Shown here one piece after another: positions 1-9,945 of a stretch of DNA of 64,000 nt. Source of the DNA: Varroa destructor. Lineage: Eukaryota; Arthropoda; Arachnida; Mesostigmata; Varroidae. The notes beneath the pieces are model-generated. The model saw only the letters and a list, made by a program, of their open reading frames with translations. It did no database searches and was not told where the DNA came from. The stretch spans positions 26,729,344 through 26,793,343 of the forward strand of contig NW_019211454.1 in the NCBI RefSeq assembly GCF_002443255.2, given 5' to 3'. Position numbers and translations under genes: made by a program. Each line of letters starts with the position of its first letter. The first letter of the stretch is position 1.

Positions 1-2370
1 CTCGTAGTTCAACAGCATAATCGTCTATCGTTGTGAGCACGAAAATTGCAGCTTTTCTTCAAAATGCAGGGAGCAAGCGGCAACGGTCAGTAAGTAATAT
101 TAACGGGTACCTATAACGATGACAAACAGTTGCTTGTTTTTACGTTTGTTTCCGTTAAGATATTGTTGCAATATGACTGCACGAAACCGCACACGCTTGC
201 CCCTCTAGCAACCATTAATAATGGAAGTTTTAGATCGTCGTATATAAGTGGGAGAAAAGTTTTTTTTCAATTCTCTAAAACTTACATGCCACTGTTTGTT
301 ATAAATAAATATGTGTTTCTTCTTTATAGAATGTTTCATTAGAAACTTGTACCAAAAGCTCTACAAACCTGTGAGATAAACATGCCATAAAAATGGACCA
401 TCCCTACCGTAAAAGATAGTTGAAGTAGGTAGCTGAAAGTAAATAGACGAGTTATCGCCTGTACCTTTTCTAGGACAGATCATCGTTTTATTCTATCTGT
501 TAAAACAGAGTCATTTCTTCAGAAATGCATAGAAGATATCCAGAAGTCTTGAAAAAAGCGCGTTACTGAGCATTCTAATTCGATATCTAGGATCTCGGTC
601 GATAGAGCAGGATGTCGGCCCGACTTAGAGACAGTACAAGCGGTGACTCATCTACTTGCTCCGAAGGACATTTTTCAGCTACGCTCTATGCAAACGAAGA
701 ATACTAACCTCCATTCAAGACCTCAGAGATTGGTTGCAATTTATCTATCATCTCAGCTCCCCGGTTTTTCTCTTCACGACCGCAATCGGAAAAATGAAAT
801 TTGAATGTTCGACCTCCAAACTTCAAAAGCCTTACAAGTTCCGTTTTTGATACAGACAGGCAGTAAGAACTGGCGTTGCCTTGCGAAACCCAAGATTTGC
901 CTCGGTTTTCTCGGAGTTTCTTTCTTATTTAGCGTGTTTGAAAAATTGTTTCTGAAGACTATTTAAGTGTGTGACTCGTGGAAGTAAGGTCGGTTCTTGT
1001 GCTTTTGGTAGCTTTAGTTTAAAAAATATCACGAATCGTATTCTTTAATTGACATAAACACACACATTGACATTCCCTACTCCCATCCCCTAGGTGGATT
1101 CCTCGTTAGAGTTTTTGTGTGAGTTGGATCGAGTTTTGGTTTGTTCAGCTGTTCCCAGTCCTTAGGTCTTCATACATGATGTGAGGTCGCTACAAATGTC
1201 ACCCATTTACACTCTTATATTCGTTCCATTAATCAAAACATTTCTGTGCGTTCGAATCGTTGGCAGAAAATAAAATGTTGGCCTTTTCCACTTTGGTTCG
1301 TCGTGCTTTTTTCAGATATTTGAATCTTCCGTGAACAGCAGCGTTCTTTGTCTGCGCGACGATGACATACTGGATCCACGTTTTCGAAACGGACAATCAC
1401 GTGAATGGTGCTGGTCTTTACGTTCGGGACAGGGCTCGACAGCTTGATGATATAAGCAGTCCTTTTTAAAACAACGTGACATTCCTACAACTTACGTTTC
1501 TGGAGTCCTTACTAGTAGTCCTTGTGTGAAAGAGGCAAGGTGAAATCTAGTACTTTCTTTGCGTGCTGATGTGGTTCCTTCAGTACAGTTACCTTCCTTT
1601 CCATTAGAGCGATCTGGCGAACACCCTATCCTGGACATCTTAGACCACACACCCCTATTAGGCGCTTCATCTGTGTATCATTTGTAAGATATTAGTCATC
1701 TTTGCCAGTTGACGTAATTTGTTCACAAGTCTGCTGTGTCCTCACTGGCACAGCGAATCAACAGAAACCTGTAATGCACCGGAAAATGCTCGCCATATCG
1801 TTTGGGTATCTCAAATCTGACGTGACGTTTTTCGTCGGGTCCATTGATTATCATCCTTACGCGGTCCGCTGTTGCTAGAGAGGCACAGTCAAATTTCAGG
1901 CTATTCTCGTAGCGACTAAGCCGACGGCCAAAGGTGACACCATACTTCGGACATCGCCAAACTTGGGAATTCTAGTTGCAAAATTTACTGCCGTTTTTTT
2001 AAAGTATGTAATTTTTTTGTATGGCAGCTTATGTATTTGGTTCTATAATTGTATCTAAAAGTTGCGACTATTGACAGTGTAAAAGTTTTGGTTGGCAAGC
2101 GGACTTATAGTGACATGGAAATTTATCAGTGTGCTTACACAGATGGTCTGACGAGTACAGTTAGGCTGTTCTTGTTCCATTAGAATTATTTGTGAAACGG
2201 TCCTTCAGAAGTAATTTTGATATGGTCCGCCCAACGTATATCCTATATATAAGATACTAGATTGAGACCCAGTCGTTTCCCTCTGGAGATGATTGTGCAT
2301 GGAGCCTATTCAGCCAGATCGTTTGTATATAATTCAGATAGAATGAAATTAGATTTTTGTATATATACGT
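1..2370. other. Gene-free stretch
   Basis: AT-rich sequence with many stop codons in all frames. The open frames present are under 75 codons and do not look like protein. A B-box-like word near 1250 has no A box upstream. I see no gene, repeat or splice structure I can defend. Confidence 0.5.
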
Positions 2371-2513
2371 TTGTGGAATAGGACAGTGGTTGAGCTTGCG
2401 GAAACGTCCGTCGCTAGTTCAAAGATAGGGCCAGATCTGTGCGAAAAAGGCTGCGAGAAGCGAATAGCTGCCATAAAAAAAGCCAAAGAAGCTTAATAAT
2501 AATAATAATAATT
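2371..2513 (+). repeat. tRNA-derived SINE with (AAT)n tail
   Basis: An A-box-like word (TAGGACAGTGGTTGAG, from 2379) is followed 34 nt later by a B-box-like word (CTAGTTCAAAGATAG, about 2414). That is the order and spacing of a tRNA-type RNA polymerase III promoter. About 65 nt of non-tRNA body follows and ends in an (AAT)n run at 2494-2513, a typical SINE 3' tail. The B box has drifted from GGTTCAAATCC, so the copy is probably old. Family unknown. Confidence 0.6.
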
Positions 2514-4039
2514 AAGTTAATGATATACTTTAGGTAAAATCTTAGATGTATAAAGTTTATAATAAAGAGATATCTATGCGAACTCATTTAGTCATCATTT
2601 TAAGGCGTCACTTCCGACCAGATTGCCATTTCTTTATTATGAAAAACATTCTTTGAGAGTTAAAAAATAAATAAATATATTGGAATAAATTGTGAACTTG
2701 GATAACAGTAATTGCTATCATTATATCAATATGAATATGGAAATACGAAGAAGACACATAGGCTACTTAAAAGATTAGCTAGGTTATACCTAACCATATA
2801 ACTCTAATTCTAGATAGATTAGCTACTAATGGGCTTTAAAGATAATGGTATTTTTCTTTTTGAAGTTAAACTGAATGGGTTTATGCAGTAGAAACTACAG
2901 AAAAGTCGGCAAGAATCAGCATTGAATCAAGTGAGCAATGTTGCCCAGTAGAAAGGCCCCGATGAGAAAGAAAAAGCCACTTTTCTCTACAGCTAAATAT
3001 CGTCCAATTGGGGCGAGCTCAAATATATTTTAGATCTCCCATCGGCGTATTATCGCATTCTCCAATCGTTGGCAAATGATATTAACAATAGTACATTGAC
3101 ATCAAAAACCAAGCAGTAATTGAACGATTGATTCAAAACTCTTGCTGATGGAAAAAAAATACATGCCAAGCCTAAACAAATGAATTAGTCGAGGCACAGA
3201 AAGTCATAAAAAGAAACGGCGGGTAAATACAAATTTTTTCTGTTGGGTATTATGTTGAATTCAAAGATGTTGCGAAGTCTCTGACAGACTCCATGTTCTC
3301 GTTGGCTTTGTCAGCTCATACCAATGAAAATACTAAATCATCAACAAATATTGCTTCTGTCTGAGCATTATTGCCAATCCGCCCGCGCCTCTAATCTGTA
3401 TTATCTTCATCGTTGCTAGCTTAGATTATATCGAACGTGTTAATCAGTGATGAAGACCAAGATGAACTTTATTGGCCGCTAGTCTAATATCCTCCTTATA
3501 ATTAGTATAAGCAAATATCGCGACCAGCGCGCTCTCCTCTTGTTTTTTCTAAAGCTCAATTATTGCGACCATCCATCACAACACGTCAGATGATCATCCA
3601 CAGAAGACACTATTACTGGTATTGTCTGGTAAACTAGAGTCAACGTTCCTGGAGTTAGGAAAGCGTGGCTGAAATCAACCAAAACAAATGTCGATGCTTT
3701 CATAAGCGTAGCAATTGTGTATTTACGGTATGAAAAACGTATGCTCCAGAACCGTATACTTGATGTCAATGATCACGAAATCATTTTCTACATTTCTATC
3801 AATTCTGATAATTATTAGAAAATATTATTTGCCGATTGAGAGTATGAATCTGCAAGCGTTTCCCTGTTTGGTAATATCGATTTAAGCAGCTCTTAGTATT
3901 GGGTTAATGTCTCTGTAACACTTTGCCCTCGCGGCAGTCTACATACCGCCGCATCGGCGGAATTGATAGAGCGCTACGCTTATCCCATATAACTTTTAGG
4001 GATAACTCAAAATTGCATTTAGGTCCTAATGCTCGCTAC
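2514..4039. other. Gene-free stretch
   Basis: AT-rich and full of stops. The minus frame at 3560-3769 contains VLVDFSHAF, which recalls reverse-transcriptase motif A, but nothing around it supports a gene. Confidence 0.4.
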
Positions 4040-4200
4040 CCCAAATGATGCACTTTTTCTTCTCACTATTTTATAGACTCGTTCAGATTATCCAACTCGC
4101 TCCACAGGCCATAACGCCCCTCTTAATACGCGATTTAGACTAGACAATAGGAGCAACTCATCTGCATAGCGTAACATCATGATTGACTTATGTTGATGTA
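4040..4200 (-). pseudogene. Possible non-LTR reverse-transcriptase fragment
   Basis: On the minus strand, 4142-4180 reads MLRYADELLLLSS, like the catalytic YADD block (motif C) of non-LTR retrotransposon reverse transcriptases followed by its usual LLLSS strand. About 40 codons further on, across a stop, comes RRKSASFGVA, in the place where such enzymes often carry an N-x-x-KS/KT segment. The second catalytic aspartate of YADD is replaced by E. Motif B was not seen upstream in any frame. This is a decayed fragment at best and could be chance. Confidence 0.28.
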
Positions 4201-4694
4201 GGCAAATCTGCACGCAAATTTTTATTATTATAACGCGATATTGAACTGTCCTCCATCCAAAATCGTGTACGGCTATGAGTAGAGGGGCTGTTTTGTTAGT
4301 TTTCTTCTCAAGTAAATTTAGCAAATGTGTTATCGGTATAATACGATTGTTCGTGACACACATTCATGTTGATTGCGATTTGGTACGCAGCTACTAAAAG
4401 GAACACAAGTAGAAACTAATGTTGTCGTTTTATTCACTACAGGCAGTTTATTTTCGATGTTAACAACATACACAGTTGTGTAAAAAACAAAAAAACAAAA
4501 CAAAAAGAGTTCTATATTAACCCGTGCTATGCATGTATACGTACTGAGAGATCGAACAGGTGTTAACAGCTTTTCAGTTAGATAGCTATAAAGTCAATAT
4601 TTTTAGGCAATGCCGCATCGGGTCGGCGCCAGCGTCATTTCAAAGTTCAAATTTAACAGTGGTAGACAAACTGAAATTGTCAGAATGCTCTTAG

Positions 4695-5600
4695 CCAGAC
4701 TTACATAGAGCACCTCGAAGACGAGCAAAATTTCCGCAAAAAAATCGGTTTACCATACAATGTGATCGCGACGAAGGCTGCCCAAGCCCATGAAAAATTG
4801 CGCTGTCTATGGTTAAGAAGCGTTATCGGACGAAACCAAAGATGATTCAGCCCTTTTCATTCTAAGGATTTCGATGTGAAAGAAGACTGACTGACTGACT
4901 GACTGACCGACCGACCGACCAATTACGCAAAACATTGATGAAATTGTTACGAAAGTTGGGCAAGATCTACGCCTAAGTAGATATGACATCGCCAAGGAAG
5001 TAAATATTCATCACCAAACGCTTAAAGCTCACTAGAAAAAAAAAAGCTCGATATTTGAACGCCACAAAAAACCTACTCGATTGTATTTTTCCGTCTAGAA
5101 AACTCTATCGAAATCGGGCCGCCTCTGAAGTGAAGACAGGCTACGTAGTCTGTAGCAAAGCCCGGGCTGGCACCAACGAAAAAATGATGCCATGTATTTG
5201 GTGGGATTGAAAGAAATTTGTACATTATGAGCCGCCGCTGCTGCTGCTGTCGCTTGCCAAGACAATTGATCAGGAAGAGTTCGATTATCAGCAACTAACA
5301 AGATTACAACAAGCCATTGAAAAACATCAACCGAAATCCTTGAGCAGGACCTTCGTCGTCCTACACCATGATAATGTTGGGTCCCATACATCTTTAGCTA
5401 GCCGGAAAAATTGAGGGAAGTCGAATAGGAAATTTTAACCCATCAATCGCATGGTGTTCGTTTCAGTCTCCGCCAAGCTTTCTTCACGGTTCTAATATGG
5501 CTTTGATGGCCGGAGACGGAAATCAAATTTTTCACTCAGAAGCCAACAATGTGATCGTTACTAGAAAGGTTAGAGAGATACCACTTTATATCCAAATGCT
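4695..5600 (+). pseudogene. Degenerate mariner transposase (copy 1)
   Basis: A mariner-type DDE transposase broken by frameshifts and stops. In order across the plus-strand frames: an N-terminal HIEHLEDEQNFRKK-like segment (about 4704); HSKDFDVKED (about 4856), where mariners have the RF-x-x-GDFDV block; YDIAKEVNIHHQTL (4982), the second helix-turn-helix; MMPCIWWD followed by a stop (5186-5210), the VWWDxKG block; LHHDNVGSHTSLAS (about 5360), the HQDNARPHTS block with its catalytic Asp kept; and FFTQKP (about 5530), the C-terminal FFAxKP block. The DEKW block with the first catalytic Asp and the PPYSPDLAP block are not recognisable. A tetranucleotide repeat has expanded in the linker. No terminal repeats were identified. 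It cannot encode an active enzyme. Confidence 0.85.
4885..4920 (+). repeat. (GACT)n/(GACC)n microsatellite inside mariner copy 1
   Basis: Five GACT units followed by four GACC units. The tract begins directly after the codons for DFDVKED and occupies the place of the PRSGRP linker between the two DNA-binding domains. It is probably a post-insertion expansion of the linker codons. Confidence 0.9.
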
Positions 5601-6295
5601 AACTGGATTGGGTGTGTATATGTTGCATAGTACAATGAGGAGCTTGTACAAATCGAAATACGAATGTAACTAGTTAGTTTCTTCTTGGAATAAATTTTAG
5701 CTCACATTGAATGAACGTTACAAGTTACACGGTGAAAAAGTAGCCCTCAGAGGGGTTTTGTTGCTAAAGAGAATCAGGAATAGAGAACATTTGGGTATAG
5801 TACCCGTGGCTAGATTTAACAGAACTCAAACTCACACCGGTCACACAGGAATTTTTAATGATATTAGTCATCATTTTATTTTGATATTATCATCGCGGGT
5901 CGAACATCACCTGCTCATCGGAAAACGGGCGTTTGGCGTAAACTATCGTTGATCTGTACAGCTTTCCTTCTGTTTCGGTAAAAGTCGTTTTGCTACAGTC
6001 TGCATATATGTGGTTGAAATGAATAGCGTACGTGTCTGTATAATTATGTCAATCGGACCTAGTCAAGGGCAATGGCCAATAACTACCTCCATTGAACAAA
6101 CTGATGTTTTCTGCATTTCAAACTGATGCAATTCTGCATGGTTTTTTTTTTTTCTTTTTAAGTTCATGCGGTGTCATTGGATTCAACCATGCATAAGGTT
6201 TCCACCCACACAGCGTCGGTTATTACCTGTTCGCTTAGTGGCAGCCATGTTTGTTGTTTACTATAACTATATTATGCACATGCAATAACCTGAGA
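5601..6295. other. Gene-free stretch
   Basis: An 81-codon plus frame (5707-5952) has no recognisable domain, signal peptide or splice context. I see no supported gene. Confidence 0.4.
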
Positions 6296-6375
6296 AGCCG
6301 TTTCGGCCGCGTACCGGTATCGAACACAGGGATCTTTGAAAGCGATTTTAAAACAATCCAATTTAGTAGAACATG
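6296..6375 (-). repeat. tRNA-derived SINE relic
   Basis: On the minus strand CTAAATTGGATTG (about 6369) resembles a decayed CTCAATTGGTTAG A-box region. It is followed, at tRNA spacing, by CCCTGTGTTCGATACCGG (6331 down to 6314), a near-perfect B box. The acceptor stem is not closed, so this is a SINE head or tRNA pseudogene, not a tRNA gene. Confidence 0.5.
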
Positions 6376-8369
6376 TGTAAGGAAATATGCACTTATATTC
6401 CTTGACCCGTGAGAGAACACAAGTCAAGATATTCTATACACGAATGAAAATAGATTGTTGTCTTTCATTAAAAGAAAAACATCAACATCGCTGATTTTCA
6501 GGACGACTGTCGACGGATTCAGTGAGATAAGATACGTAAAAACGTACTCATTTTACATATGTCCGTGTTTATATTTTTGATGAGCGCACTGTAAACATAA
6601 AAACACATAGCCAATCAGCGACTATTTCAGCCATTGCTATGTATAAATTTAGCGAGTTTTTAGTAACGAAAGAGCAAACAGCAATCGCTGTACTATTAAA
6701 AAATAAGACCGATTTTCTGTCAGCTATGCTAGTGTATTAAATAGTAAATTTAGTCAGATTTTTCCCTTACAAAAAAGGGCCACATCTATCGGCAAAGAAT
6801 TGGTACCATTTTTAAGAACATTAAGCGTTTTATAGATTTTTTATCAGTGCTGGATTAGGCTTATTATATAGAGTTTGGTTGGGGCGGGCTTGGAAGCGTC
6901 TGTGTTATGAGTGATATGTTTATTAATAACAAAAGCTATATATAAAACAAGCAGTTTCTGTGATTAACTGTCTATAACTTCGTGTATTCGAGTTGTTCAA
7001 TGGACTGTCTGCAACTGGTTGAGGCTTATATTCATATATATATATATAGCATTGATAAATATATAATTCAGTTTTTAGATAGTATTTCATAACATAAATT
7101 ATCCATAGTAACTTGGTATATATGCGGTTCATTTACATGATTTGTGTCGAACGCACAGTGCGGCCTAGAGGATAATACAATTAGATAAAGTCAAAATGTC
7201 GGTAAAAACCGTTGGTCAGCTTAATCGCACATCTGGACTCCACCGTCAACGCTGAGCAATTTCTATCAGTCTCCGTGCAGTTCGAACAGTAAAAAATTAC
7301 CATTAGTCCGACTAGAAAGACTAAAAGTTTTTCAGCACCCTATCCTGCTTCCTTATAAAGGAAACACGATCAGGTCGTAGCGTCTGTAAGCCCTGCACAA
7401 TAAGAACTCCGATATTCTAGGAAACCCCCATCATAAGCTAATAGATCACCACAAACATGTCCATACGTTATCACGGTAATCCCAAAAATTGTAATTAATG
7501 AACACAAATGACTTTCACAAGCTAAATCACACTTATAGTATAACCCCAAAAAAAACGGTACCGTTCCTCTATGTTTGCGCATGCAATACAGGCCCGAGTT
7601 TAAGGCCATTCGTTTGTTCTGGTGAACAAGAAATATTCCCTGAAACAGTGTAATGAACACAGTTTCCATGCAACATATAGTAACGTTTGCAGAAGTAGCG
7701 CTATGGTTATGAAGACGAACTTAGATAACATAGAAGATATAGTATAAATAATGGGACGTTCCATGGGACAGGCAACGGCTAGTCTATCCAATACCAGGCA
7801 AATGAAAAATATGTTTTTCGTGAACTAAAAGGCCCTATTAGGCTGAACTATTCTATAAATTGCCAGATTAAACGCGCGGAGAACAAGCTCAGCTCCTAAA
7901 ATATTAACAAAATATTATCTAAATATGCTACATTCATTAATAGTTTTCTAACAATTATACTGCATCTGTCTTCTAACAAGCTGTACGTGGATATTGCGCA
8001 ATGTTGAAAGCCAATGAACAAAAAAGTTTAACGACAAGCAAACCATCTCACGATATCTAAAGGTCAATACGGCACGTTAGTCGCATGCATCAGCACCAAA
8101 CAGTCGTGCCAGACTAAGAGTCAACCTGAATCCGTGGCAAGGGCTCACGGGTGTCCGACGAATGGAAAGAAGAAATTAAGGGGAATACCGTTCGCCAGAC
8201 TGATACTTGACTTTGCTCTGTTCAACGCCTAGACGAGCAGCAGAAGGACGTTAGCAACTGACCGATAGCGTCTGCAGAAATTGAAGTGCCTTTCCGTCTG
8301 ATCGAAGCATTTGATAAATACATAGTGCTGAAAGTTAACAACAAGCTAGTTGTTCTTCATTTTAACCGG
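6376..8369. other. Upstream region of the elongase gene
   Basis: No coding gene recognised. A minus frame near 7600-7830 reads like a hydrophobic receptor segment (VLDRLAVACP, then a long apolar run), but it is bounded by stops and unsupported. The last 120 bases before the elongase start are richer in GC and probably include its 5' leader. No clear TATA box or initiator could be chosen. Confidence 0.35.
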
Positions 8370-9320
8370 ATGGCAACTCTGGAGTTCCCCTTAAGTTTGC
8401 CAGAGATGGCAACGTATGTGTACGACCGCCTGGACCCGAGGACCAAAGATTGGCCTCTTATAGGAAACCCGCTGTTCCCACTTGTAGTCTGTGGAGGTTA
8501 CCTCTGGTTTGTATATGGATTAGGGCCTAAGCTCATGAAAACCCGTGACGCACTTGATTTACGCTGGGCTATTCGATTGCACAACTTATTTATGGTAGTT
8601 TCAAATGCTTATTTTTTCTGCGCGTTCCTGTCCAACTCGTATTTAGCCAACTACAACTTCTGGTGCCAAGGGATGATGTACGCAACAGATTTGAATAGTC
8701 TTCGGATTGTTAGCCTCGGATGGTGGTATCTTCTTGTGCGGTCACTTGACCTTCTGGATACAGTATTTTTCGTGTTACGTAAGAAGTTCAGCCATGTAAC
8801 TTTTCAACATGTGTCTCACCATTTTTGCTGCATTTTCTTTGGTCACATCTGGCTCTCACTGGGCATGGATGGCCAAAGCCTCTTCGGACTAAGTGTCAAC
8901 TCTGCGGTTCATGTAATAATGTACATGTACTATTTTTTGGCATCATTTGGATCTCATATGAAGCCGTATCTGTGGTGGAAAAAATATTTGACAGTTATTC
9001 AAATATACCAACATTTTGCTGTGATCGGCCACGGACTCATCCCACTATTCTATAACTGTGGCTATCCAAAGTTCTTCATCTACTTAGCTTTGCCTCAGGG
9101 ACTGTTGGGACTTGTCCTGTTTTTGAACTTCTATGTGCTTACATACACTGAGAAAAATAGGTTTTTCGATATCTTTTCTACTTCTGTTTGTATCCTAAGC
9201 GACGACAACGACCCAACAAAACCCTACAAATCAAAGGCGTCTTTCGGAAACTACAAGCACCAGCAAATCAAAAGTGAAGCTGAAGAAGAGTTATTAGATA
9301 AAACGAAGAAAATGTCTTAA
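8370..9320 (+). CDS. Very-long-chain fatty acid elongase (ELO/ELOVL family), intronless
   Basis: A complete 316-residue open frame. ELO proteins are ER membrane enzymes that condense malonyl-CoA with long-chain acyl-CoA, the first and rate-limiting step of fatty acid elongation. The length is typical. The signature blocks occur in order: RSLDLLDT (124-131, usually KxxExxDT) followed by VFFVLRKK; HVSHH (147-151), the HxxHH catalytic box, intact; NSAVHVIMYMYY (177-188), the NxxxHxxMYxYY box; and TVIQIYQ (208-214), the TxxQxxQ block. YLWWKKYLT before it and NFYVLTY after it are also family features. About seven apolar segments fit membrane spans. The tail ends KKMS, a KKxx ER-retrieval signal. 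The first ATG of the open frame (8370) gives MATLEFPL; a second at 8406 is also possible. K-to-R and E-to-D changes in the first block are unusual. Coding is in one exon; a 5'-UTR intron cannot be excluded. Overall it looks nearest the ELOVL1/4/7 group. Confidence 0.96.
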   Translation: MATLEFPLSLPEMATYVYDRLDPRTKDWPLIGNPLFPLVVCGGYLWFVYGLGPKLMKTRDALDLRWAIRLHNLFMVVSNAYFFCAFLSNSYLANYNFWCQGMMYATDLNSLRIVSLGWWYLLVRSLDLLDTVFFVLRKKFSHVTFQHVSHHFCCIFFGHIWLSLGMDGQSLFGLSVNSAVHVIMYMYYFLASFGSHMKPYLWWKKYLTVIQIYQHFAVIGHGLIPLFYNCGYPKFFIYLALPQGLLGLVLFLNFYVLTYTEKNRFFDIFSTSVCILSDDNDPTKPYKSKASFGNYKHQQIKSEAEEELLDKTKKMS

Positions 9321-9820
9321 TTGGAGTATGAATACTTTGTGTGTGTACGCGCACGTGCTACATTATAGAATATTTACGATAAGACCTCAAATCTAAAAAG
9401 GAGCCACATGCTCGACTGTCGTAAAAAGACACGCTAATTACCGTAAGCGTTCCTGTCGTTTGGACTAGAACTCAGTATTTAACAAATGAAGATAACTTAA
9501 TACGAAATGGTTGTATCTTACGGGCTAAGGCTTCAATCGTGACACAGTATCCATAGATCGAACAAAATTAGGTTCAGTAACACACATTACTTGAATCTAT
9601 CCCTATTCATTTATTAGTTCCGGAAGTAAAGCTTCCTCCACATTATTTTGCTTTCAATAGTCCTTCCAAGCTTCTTTCACCAAGCTATTTACATACGACA
9701 TTACGCTGCACCTTCGATTTTTTGCAGTAAAAAAATCATTTATATAGGATCTTAATATTAGTTACTACGCTAAAGCTAAACATTGAAGATTCTGCATAAG
9801 TTCTAATTTGTTGGCTAGAT

Positions 9821-9826
9821 AATAAA
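9821..9826 (+). terminator. Candidate polyadenylation signal of the elongase gene
   Basis: The first AATAAA after the elongase stop codon, about 500 bases downstream. Further copies lie at 9995 and 10077, so the true 3' end could be later. Confidence 0.35.
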
Positions 9827-9877
9827 AAATTCTACGTTCGCCAGTTAGGTATTACTTTAGACAGCTAAAATCAGATT

Positions 9878-9945
9878 TGTCGGGATCCGAACCAAAACGA
9901 CCGTAAGTGCTGTTTAACTGTTACCACAAAAAATGCTACGCACGG
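9878..9945 (-). repeat. tRNA-derived SINE relic
   Basis: On the minus strand GGTTCGGATCCCG (9893 down to 9881) is a near-consensus B box. TTTTGTGGTAACAG, about 30-40 nt upstream, is a decayed A-box region. It lies close to the likely 3' end of the elongase gene. No tail repeat is evident. Confidence 0.5.

Noticed and set aside
4813..4995. Minus frame with SVGQSVSQSV
   Set aside because: Translation of the GACT/GACC repeat on the strand opposite to mariner copy 1.
7600..7830. Minus frame resembling a receptor membrane segment (VLDRLAVACP)
   Set aside because: Apolar runs are common in AT-rich chance frames; it is bounded by stops and no other membrane segments were found in phase.
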